From Deltaproteobacteria bacterium (GTDB taxonomy: Bacteria > Desulfobacterota > Anaeroferrophillalia > Anaeroferrophillales > Tharpellaceae): a DNA stretch of 11,818 nt. Shown in pieces: positions 7,001 through 11,818 of this stretch. Location of the stretch: the NCBI GenBank assembly GCA_013153415.1, contig JAADEO010000156.1:1-11818 (forward strand), written 5' to 3'. The translations under genes were made by a program, and so were the position numbers. How positions within the stretch are numbered: position 1 is the first letter of the stretch; every line of letters starts with the position of its first letter. The notes beneath the pieces were generated by a model. The model searched no databases. It was not told the DNA's origin and saw only the letters and a list, made by a program, of their open reading frames with translations.

Positions 7001-7641
7001 TCATCGCCCATGCCAATTACGTTGAACACTCACCTTACCGGGCAGAAATCCACGGTACCGCCGTGGCCAGCATCATTGCCGCCCGGCAAGACCACCAGGG
7101 TTGTGCCGGCATCGCCCCGCAAAGCAAACTGATCGCCTTGCGGGCCTGCAGCCAGCTGAAACCCGGCAAGTCTCCGGGACAGGGAACAACCTCATCCCTC
7201 CTGCAGGCCCTCAACGGAGCCCTGGAAAACCGGGCCGATATCATAAACCTGAGTCTCGGCAGCCCGCAGGCCGACCCGCTGCTGACCAAAGCCCTGGAAC
7301 GAACCGCCGCAACCGGAGTAATCATCACCGCTCCGGCCGGCAATGACCAGCACCAGAAAAAACTGGCTTTCCCGGCTTCGGCAAAACCGGTAATCAGCGT
7401 CGCCGGCCTGAACGATAACCAGGAAAACATGCCCAATAAACAGGTCGCCGAACTGGCTGACCTCCGGCTGCCGGCCCAGTATGTCATGGTCGCCCTGCCT
7501 GGGAACCGGATCAGTTTCATGTCCGGTACCTCCTTTGCCTCGGCCGAGGCCGCCGGACTTCTTGCGGCCTGGCGCATCAACCAGGAACAGGTGGTCTCCT
7601 GTCGTAAATCCGGCGACTTTCTCGTCTGTCTGGAACAATGA
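4039..7641 (+). CDS. Exported multi-domain Ig-repeat protein with C-terminal S8 subtilisin-like protease
   Basis: The 1200-residue product begins with a signal peptide (1-30, ending SAAA). A PKD-like domain (about 31-126) contains LFGDGSSS and HVYSRAGTYRATA. Two tandem repeats (127-320 and 321-513) each start RARLTVTISPA and end in a He_PIG-like unit (LPDG, GLK, GYRFQ); a diverged partial third copy covers about 514-635. A strand-rich linker (637-745) and an Fn3-like domain (748-850) follow. Residues 861-940 resemble a subtilase propeptide. The protease domain has the full triad: D974 in IAVIDTGVD, H1005 in HGTAVASI, S1165 in SGTSFASAEAAG, with oxyanion N1102 in APAGND. Their spacing closely matches subtilisin, so activity is likely. 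Only 35 residues follow S1165. Placing the protease last, behind the repeats, is unusual. Self-processing at the propeptide would separate the repeats from the enzyme. The substrate is unknown. Confidence 0.92.
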   Translation: MLDKKNLRSFVFSWIILLLTLFFFAGSAAAVNISASATVVYTGQRVNFTVTSTHTPSFIGPNCTLEVLFGDGSSSTLPVCNSLSCTASTSHVYSRAGTYRATARPLSGCANLNPPTSDSVTITVRDRARLTVTISPARIDYDITHPAPINLTYNGRSSVPINDTLTSTRGIFRAGSTVLGRISTTLSAPLTRGTARFNETLTIPATVIDQAQKLGVDLIRFERTFSSSSMDPASASTEISITFAPREVTLPDGVVGLDYSYQLGNAGNSYTLVQGQLDPGLKVVGNYLRGVPQREAGYRFQLRETAGGRVSLIWYNLKINRARLTVTISPAHIDYDAARPAPINLTYSGRSSAPLNDTLTSNEGIFRAGSTVIGSIPTALSAPLTRGTARFNETLTIPAAVIDRARQLGINLIQFERGFSSNFMAPANGQTEISLTFAPTEITLPDGFTGVSYSYRLGDPGSRYQLVSGQMPPGLKLEGNLIKGIPEREGGYRFQIEENRLRKIKTWYNLQISKSRLLVTTSPSQVTVSRNKPDAFKLTYTFKSAAGLEDTLSSAAGIFSANGTEIGHINQPLSTRMSAGRARIEETVSIPLAVLKAAERQGIDRLSYQRTFTARYLDATTTGVTAITVGTGFTFTKIKLYFDDKTSKKFVKRNARGIGAQVELRYEGAGVLKGYWQADNRILSQVTMDLPFAKSRTITLTLPETPPLPTFAQGSHRLRFVITEPPMDIAFPQIIYIVSGEDLSHLHPIQLLTPADRETLPAATGLSFSWKAKSGIAVYKLEIFSADANPESPPEETKTLFSAYCKKPVYTVPEIIRQNKLSTPGTYFWLVTGYDNDNQPVARSSKRSFSLKGETSLDHVPKRLLLTFDSPNADDKNIQARLERLTSQYHLRLESRKKLARLGLELVIFSTPDKVADSQRRIKTGMPDANLQPDYYYATFGTVAETHNLDKIRRQLRPLKPLGNGDGIRIAVIDTGVDLDLEELAGNLIAHANYVEHSPYRAEIHGTAVASIIAARQDHQGCAGIAPQSKLIALRACSQLKPGKSPGQGTTSSLLQALNGALENRADIINLSLGSPQADPLLTKALERTAATGVIITAPAGNDQHQKKLAFPASAKPVISVAGLNDNQENMPNKQVAELADLRLPAQYVMVALPGNRISFMSGTSFASAEAAGLLAAWRINQEQVVSCRKSGDFLVCLEQ
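4417..5577 (+). repeat. Tandem intragenic duplication in the subtilase-repeat gene
   Basis: Unit 1 (4417-4998, 194 codons) and unit 2 (4999-5577, 193 codons) are head-to-tail copies, with roughly two-thirds identical residues judged by eye. Some stretches are nearly identical at DNA level, for example around 4549-4576 versus 5128-5155 and 4606-4656 versus 5185-5235, where most differences are at third codon positions. A third, more diverged partial unit starts at 5578. This points to a fairly recent duplication within the gene, or to ongoing homogenisation. Confidence 0.88.
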
Positions 7642-7703
7642 AGCCGGAATCCAACCAGTTTTATTCCGCTCAAACGCCACCCGGCACTACCACGACTGCA
7701 CAA

Positions 7704-7740
7704 TTTGAAAAGCGGACAAATTTTTTTGAACCTTTTCAAA
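7704..7740. repeat. 9-bp inverted repeat overlapping the candidate ECF promoter
   Basis: TTTGAAAAG (7704-7712) and CTTTTCAAA (7732-7740) are perfect inverted arms 19 bp apart. The right arm begins at the last base of the TGAACC block of site B and covers the start of its spacer. It could be an operator or upstream element. It is AT-rich and could also be chance. The T run lies inside the loop, so it is not a standard terminator for the gene before it. Confidence 0.4.
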
Positions 7741-7752
7741 CAATAGCCGTAC
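7727..7752 (+). promoter_or_regulatory. Candidate ECF-sigma promoter, site B (7932 operon)
   Basis: TGAACC (7727-7732), then TTTTC, then GTAC (7749-7752) after a 16-nt spacer. The first eleven bases, TGAACCTTTTC, are identical to site A in front of the sigma gene, and the downstream GTAC block is also shared. Two such matches within 11 kb, both upstream of genes in the same orientation, suggest one sigma factor reads both. The transcript would have a leader of about 170 nt before ATG 7932. Confidence 0.55.
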
Positions 7753-7931
7753 TTACTACCAGGTGTTATGGCAAAAAATTTTTGACTCCGGCCCACACCC
7801 AGGGAATACTTTCCACCCTGTTCTGCCCAGCCGGCGGCAAAAACACGTGGAAGGCCATACTTTCGCGGAACAACTATATACGACCATATTGGTCAATAGA
7901 GAAATAGCAGGAAAAGAAAGGGGGAATCAGG
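7753..7931 (+). promoter_or_regulatory. Gene-free leader upstream of the 7932 gene
   Basis: The remaining part of the 290-nt gap holds no convincing gene. Short inverted repeats are CAGGG/CCCTG (7800-7804, 7816-7820) and GACCA/TGGTC (7882-7886, 7890-7894). A run of five G (7920-7924) lies 7 nt before ATG 7932 and serves as the ribosome binding site. No terminator with a proper T run for the preceding subtilase gene could be found, so read-through into the 7932 operon remains possible. Confidence 0.4.
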
Positions 7932-9983
7932 ATGTATTCACGAGTTTCGACAAAAAAAGAGGCTTCCAGAAGAGAACAAAAAAAAAGGATTTTAACTGTT
8001 CTGGCATTATTGCTTCCTTTGCTGTTTTCCCCGGTGATTTGCCCGGTTTCCGATGGCGGGAGAGCCTATGCCTTTACCATGGACAGGGAGGGACTCCATC
8101 CGACCAAGCCGGAGTTTGAAATCGTTGAAGTCACCCCGTCGGGCCACTCTTTTTCCCAGGAGGCCCGGGATTATCACTTTTTCCTTTATGTAAAATACGG
8201 CAAAACTTATACACCAATAGGGGGTACGGCTTCCTGGAGCGTTCTGGGCAATGTTCTGATTTTGGACTTCCCGGACTATGGAACCGGACAATTCACCTGC
8301 GTGGCTGCGGACCCATTCCTGAATCCCAAAGAATGGCGTCGATGCAAATTGAGTCTCGTGGACCTGTCCAAAAATAAGGATAAAAAATTACAGTATTATG
8401 TAGGTAAGCTTAAGGAGTATTTCACAACGAAATGGTTCAATGATGTGACTAAACACATCACCCCGGTAAAACGGATGGTCATGCAGTGGGAGGCGTTGGC
8501 GGCAACCATGACTCCCTGTGTGCACAAGCCCGGAGAACGCTGCCGGTTCTCACCGGGTACCCCTTTCCCCTCGGAACGGGTTCCGGTGTTTGTTTCCGGT
8601 TCTGCAATTTCCCTGCAGGTGGCCTCCGACCCTACGGTCAAACTTATGGGCCGACAACGGATCCGCTTTTTTCTCAAGCGGAAGGATGGCAAGGCGGTCA
8701 GGGATACCCATGGCAATATCATTACCATGCCTCTGCAAGCTTTTTATGCGGTAAACTCCAACAATACCGCGTCTCAGACGATAAAAGACCTCGCCCCCGG
8801 TGATTATGTTTACCATACCTCGGCAGCGACAACCCTGACCACCTGGAAGGACAGCCCCTATAAAGTGGCTTTCAAAGTCGCAAGCTTCAATAATTTGCAA
8901 AAAAATCCCAAGCTGACCATGCCGATCATGCCTCTCAGACTCGGCATCCTCTCACCCAAAAAAGGCCAGACCTACACCGGGACCATACCGGTGAAGATTA
9001 CCCTGCCTCGTATAAAAACCAAGGGAAAACTGGTGCTGACCTGGTCAATGGTGGGGAAAACGATGGCCCGGATGCTGATGCAAAAAACCGTAACCGTCAA
9101 ACCGGGAGCATTTTATGAAACGAAACAGGATGTCGGAACCCTGGTGGCCAGGGCGGGAGGCGAAGTCGGCGAGCTGCAACTCAATGTCAGTCTCGCAGGG
9201 AGCGGGAAAACTGCTTTTGTGACATTCTATGTGGGGATACTCGGCAATCCGGTCCAGAGATCGGAGCACAGAAGGTCCGGTTCCATCAATCTCGGCAAAA
9301 GCGCCGTTAAAGTCGGCACCCCGGTCAAAAAAATCCCAACGCCAAACGTTTCCCACAGTTCCGCTTTGCAGTCCGGCGCTTCGCAATCGGGATCCTTGAG
9401 CCGGCCAGCTCGCGAAGTAGCCAAATCCGGGCCGACTAAAGGATTGCCCTCTGCGGCCGGCATGACCGAAAAAACCGAGCGGCAACAATCAGGCACCAAG
9501 CCGAATAACATGCAACATACTCCACCTTTGAAAAAATTTCATGCGACAAAACCGGCCCCGGTCAGCATCCTGGAGCCCCGGGAACGACAGAAATATTTGC
9601 TGGCGGGAAACTCTGTCCGTATCAAAGCTAAAATCAGCAACCCCACGGCAGCCCGTCTGCTGATCCAGCTTCAGGAGAAGCGGAAAGACCGTTTCGTTAC
9701 GATCCATCCCCAAGTCAAACAACAGCTGGCCCATGACAAGACTGTGGCCGAGTTCAGTCTGAAACATAAGGGCGAATACCGGTTCCGGATCAAAACGGAG
9801 GGCAAGAACAGTAAATTCGGTCGCTGGAGAACTTTTCTGGTCGACAGCCTGACTAAAACTCCTGATATGAAAAGACTGAAACCACAATCGGGCTTCCTGA
9901 AAACCATCCCTCAGAAAGCCAACAAAGCGAATATCAACCAGAAACCGGTCTTGAATATACCTACGCAGCATCGAATCCAATAG
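7932..9983 (+). CDS. Exported Ig-like multi-domain protein of unknown function
   Basis: I do not recognise this 683-residue protein. It starts with a long basic n-region (KKEASRREQKKR) and a hydrophobic core (about 20-37), with signal cleavage likely after AYA at 47. A strand-rich domain (about 58-145) holds a Cys pair around FTCVAADP and WRRCKLSL. A second Cys pair, TPCVHKPGERCRF, follows near 195. Another Ig-like unit begins LRLGILSPKKGQTYTGTIPVKI. Residues about 438-540 are a Ser/Pro/Lys/Gln-rich linker of low complexity. The C-terminal module (541-640) begins APVSILEPRERQKY and ends GEYRFRIKTEG...GRWRTFLV. The same module, ending CYRIRARTLKPG...WSQWKKFTV, closes the next gene's folded part, so the two are paralogous there. 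It has no catalytic motif and is likely a periplasmic or surface binding protein. Expression is probably from site B. Confidence 0.8.
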   Translation: MYSRVSTKKEASRREQKKRILTVLALLLPLLFSPVICPVSDGGRAYAFTMDREGLHPTKPEFEIVEVTPSGHSFSQEARDYHFFLYVKYGKTYTPIGGTASWSVLGNVLILDFPDYGTGQFTCVAADPFLNPKEWRRCKLSLVDLSKNKDKKLQYYVGKLKEYFTTKWFNDVTKHITPVKRMVMQWEALAATMTPCVHKPGERCRFSPGTPFPSERVPVFVSGSAISLQVASDPTVKLMGRQRIRFFLKRKDGKAVRDTHGNIITMPLQAFYAVNSNNTASQTIKDLAPGDYVYHTSAATTLTTWKDSPYKVAFKVASFNNLQKNPKLTMPIMPLRLGILSPKKGQTYTGTIPVKITLPRIKTKGKLVLTWSMVGKTMARMLMQKTVTVKPGAFYETKQDVGTLVARAGGEVGELQLNVSLAGSGKTAFVTFYVGILGNPVQRSEHRRSGSINLGKSAVKVGTPVKKIPTPNVSHSSALQSGASQSGSLSRPAREVAKSGPTKGLPSAAGMTEKTERQQSGTKPNNMQHTPPLKKFHATKPAPVSILEPRERQKYLLAGNSVRIKAKISNPTAARLLIQLQEKRKDRFVTIHPQVKQQLAHDKTVAEFSLKHKGEYRFRIKTEGKNSKFGRWRTFLVDSLTKTPDMKRLKPQSGFLKTIPQKANKANINQKPVLNIPTQHRIQ

Positions 9984-10023
9984 GACTTTGATGAACCGGT
10001 AACAAATCCAAGGAGCGAAGATC

Positions 10024-11052
10024 ATGAGAAAAGAGCATACGCTATCAACTGCCAGCGCTTATACAACCGGGATAGTCAGCCTATTGCTGATGCTGGTCAT
10101 GCTGCCGGCCTCTGTCGCGATGGCGGGAGCTGGGAACCAGATACCAAGTTCGTTGACTCATACAGGCCTCCTAGCCAATGCCAAGGTCAATCCGGACATG
10201 GAGCTGAAACATTTCCGGATCATCAAACCCGTGGGCGGTAAAACCTACCGGAACCAGTTTCCGGTTCATATCAGAGTTCCCGCCGGTCTGCCGGGCAACC
10301 CGACCATCACCCTGAAACTGCTCTGCCGCCCCCTGAAGAAAGAACTGCTGAAAAAGCGATCCTACATCCCGAATACAACCTTGTTGAACATGCCGCTCTA
10401 TGCCAGATACAAGGACGAGGTTCTGACCACGGTATTGGCCGTCAACATCCGCAACCAGGTCTTTCGCGGAGCCGTCCGCTTCTCCGCATTGGAGTTCAGG
10501 GTCAAAGCAACGATCCGGGCTGGTCAGATCACCATGTCCCGGACCTCCGACTGGTTCAAGTTGCTTTATGATGATCGGGAATACCGGAAAGATAATTCCT
10601 CGTTGCGCAATGGTCTCGGTATTGGCATTGTGGGTCAGAAGCAGACCTTCAAGGCTCCGGCGACGGTCAAAGTACAGATTGGGCATTCATGGAATACCGA
10701 ATTTGAATATGTGATACAGTACAACAACTGCAAGTTCGGGAAGAAATACCAGACCATTCCTCTCAAGGCAAAAATCGAAACCAAAAATGAAAATACCAAG
10801 ATCCTGATATTCCATATCACCAAACCGGGATGCTACCGGATCAGGGCCCGAACCCTGAAACCAGGAACCAAGGCCAGATGGAGCCAATGGAAGAAGTTTA
10901 CGGTAACCGACAGCGACATCAGTGAAATATCCGGAGTCGTCAATAAAACATTGGATCACAGATTCAAACGGTCGCCTTTGCCGCACTCTTTCCGGAACAA
11001 AACCATCAATCCACAGCCGGAACCGCCGGGCGCCAACCCCAAAATCCGCTGA
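10024..11052 (+). CDS. Exported Ig-like protein ending in an NPQPEPPG tail
   Basis: This 342-residue protein has a signal peptide (1-34, core IVSLLLMLVMLP, cleavage after AMA). It begins 40 nt after the previous gene, with AAGGAG at 10010-10015, so the two form an operon. Domain one opens HFRIIKPVGGKTYRNQFPVHIRVP (56-79), matching the previous protein's LGILSPKKGQTYTGTIPVKITLP. Domain two (about 201-298) ends CYRIRARTLKPGTKARWSQWKKFTV, matching that protein's C-terminal module. The tail carries NPQPEPPG at 329-336, just before the C terminus. From memory this octapeptide recurs in uncharacterised exported proteins of Desulfobacterota and their relatives, but I could not check this. Function is unknown; a surface or periplasmic binding or structural role is most likely. 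There is no enzyme motif. Confidence 0.82.
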   Translation: MRKEHTLSTASAYTTGIVSLLLMLVMLPASVAMAGAGNQIPSSLTHTGLLANAKVNPDMELKHFRIIKPVGGKTYRNQFPVHIRVPAGLPGNPTITLKLLCRPLKKELLKKRSYIPNTTLLNMPLYARYKDEVLTTVLAVNIRNQVFRGAVRFSALEFRVKATIRAGQITMSRTSDWFKLLYDDREYRKDNSSLRNGLGIGIVGQKQTFKAPATVKVQIGHSWNTEFEYVIQYNNCKFGKKYQTIPLKAKIETKNENTKILIFHITKPGCYRIRARTLKPGTKARWSQWKKFTVTDSDISEISGVVNKTLDHRFKRSPLPHSFRNKTINPQPEPPGANPKIR

Positions 11053-11141
11053 ACCAGCGAGAGATCGGAAACCGACAAAAATCGGGAGGGCCAGAAGTCG
11101 CTCCAGTTGTGGAATACCGGAACCTCCTATCCGGGCGACAC

Positions 11142-11818
11142 ATGATCGCTTTTATCAAACGTAGCGGGCTGTTGCATGTCCTGCTGGCAGCAACCTGCCT
11201 GATCAGTATATTCCCCCCCTGGAATCAGGGTTGGCTGGCTTGGGTAGCCCTGGTTCCGCTACTCCTTTTCTGCCGGAACCAACGGCCGGGAAAGAATTTT
11301 ATTGCGGGGCTGGTTTTCGGCTTGCTGAGCAGCATTGGGATCTACGCCTGGGCTTTTCGAATTCCCGGTTTCAGGCTACATCACGAACTGCTCCTGGGTA
11401 TTTATCTCGGCATCTATCCGGCTTGCTGGTGCGCGGTTCTGGGGTTGTGGCGACGCCAGAGCAGTGGAGTTTTCCTGTTGCTGGCTCCTTCTTCCTGGGT
11501 TGCTCTTGAATTTGTTAAAAATCATGCCGGTTTTCTCGCCTTCCCCTGGGCCGGGTTGGCTGAAAGCCAGCACGCCTGCCTGCCATTGTTGCAGCTTGCC
11601 AGCATCGGCGGCGCAGCCAGTGTGAGCTTCATTCTCGTGCTGTTCAATACCGCCTTGGCCGAAAGCCTGCGCGACCACCGCCGACTGCGGCCCTTGTTGA
11701 CGGTATTGCCGCTTGTGCTGCTGATCCTGGCCTGGGGAAGCTGGCGACTGCGAACAACCAGCAAATCTAGTCCCCGGTTACGGGTGGCCGTCATTCAACC
11801 GGCAATCAGTCTCGATGA
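11142..11818 (+). CDS. lnt: Apolipoprotein N-acyltransferase, N-terminal part (cut by window end)
   Basis: The frame stays open from ATG 11142 to the last base, giving 225 complete codons. Lnt adds the third acyl chain to the N-terminal Cys of lipoproteins in the inner membrane. Several hydrophobic helices are seen from residue 10 to about 205. Typical family signatures are FPPWNQGWLAWVALVPLL near the N terminus, FLAFPWAGLAESQ followed by LPLLQLASIGGAASVSF, and RVAVIQPAISLD, which opens the nitrilase-like catalytic domain. The catalytic Glu-Lys-Cys residues lie beyond the window; full length is usually about 500. The gap to the previous gene is 89 nt. There is no strong ribosome binding site before 11142; an in-frame GTG at 11109 is an alternative start. 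It is probably a housekeeping neighbour rather than part of the surface module. Confidence 0.9.
   Translation, partial: MIAFIKRSGLLHVLLAATCLISIFPPWNQGWLAWVALVPLLLFCRNQRPGKNFIAGLVFGLLSSIGIYAWAFRIPGFRLHHELLLGIYLGIYPACWCAVLGLWRRQSSGVFLLLAPSSWVALEFVKNHAGFLAFPWAGLAESQHACLPLLQLASIGGAASVSFILVLFNTALAESLRDHRRLRPLLTVLPLVLLILAWGSWRLRTTSKSSPRLRVAVIQPAISLD

Noticed and set aside
7035..7796. 253-codon minus-strand open frame
   Set aside because: It lies opposite the catalytic His and Ser regions of the subtilase; the + strand motifs are unambiguous, so this is a shadow frame.
7638..7907. 89-codon open frame between the subtilase and the 7932 gene
   Set aside because: It overlaps the subtilase stop and the candidate promoter, lacks a ribosome binding site, and has no domain-like composition.
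9992..9997. Third TGAACC, between the two exported-protein genes
   Set aside because: It lacks the following TTTTC, and no GTAC lies 15-16 nt downstream; it falls in a 40-nt intra-operon gap.

Overview
The window looks like chromosomal DNA from a Gram-negative, anaerobe-type bacterium, most likely Desulfobacterota (Desulfuromonadales or Desulfobulbales-like). The evidence is indirect: about 50% GC, an outer-membrane beta-barrel ending in Phe, Lnt, several Sec signal peptides, and Ig-like/He_PIG exported proteins of a style common in that group. This placement is inference. No tRNA, rRNA, CRISPR array or phage gene was seen.

Layout, all genes on the + strand. (1) 1-192: the C-terminal end of a MarC-family membrane protein, closed by a short hairpin-plus-T-run terminator. 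(2) 217-488: a 254-bp, transposase-free, imperfectly palindromic element with matched ends and a perfect 9-bp target duplication (MITE-like). (3) 589-1755: an ECF-type sigma-70 factor and a one-TM anti-sigma-like protein that lacks the usual zinc motif. (4) 1756-2035: a promoter candidate and a leader able to fold into several consecutive hairpins. (5) 2036-7641: an outer-membrane beta-barrel protein (655 aa) followed at 35 nt by a 1200-aa exported protein: PKD-like domain, tandem ~193-aa Ig-like repeats, an Fn3-like domain, a propeptide-like domain, and a complete S8 subtilisin domain at the extreme C terminus. (6) 7642-7931: a leader carrying a copy of the same ECF-like promoter motif found in front of the sigma gene. 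(7) 7932-11052: two unrecognised exported Ig-like proteins sharing a C-terminal module; the second ends in NPQPEPPG. (8) 11142-11818: the N-terminal part of apolipoprotein N-acyltransferase (Lnt), cut by the window end.

Working model (inference): genes 589-11052 form a cell-surface module. The sigma/anti-sigma pair senses the envelope, and the sigma factor probably controls itself and the 7932 operon through the shared TGAACC-TTTTC...GTAC motif. The barrel and the repeat-bearing protease are co-transcribed and could act together at the outer membrane. The extracytoplasmic domain of the anti-sigma protein has a predicted strand/helix order like that of subtilase propeptides, suggesting that it may read out the protease. 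MarC and Lnt look like ordinary flanking genes.
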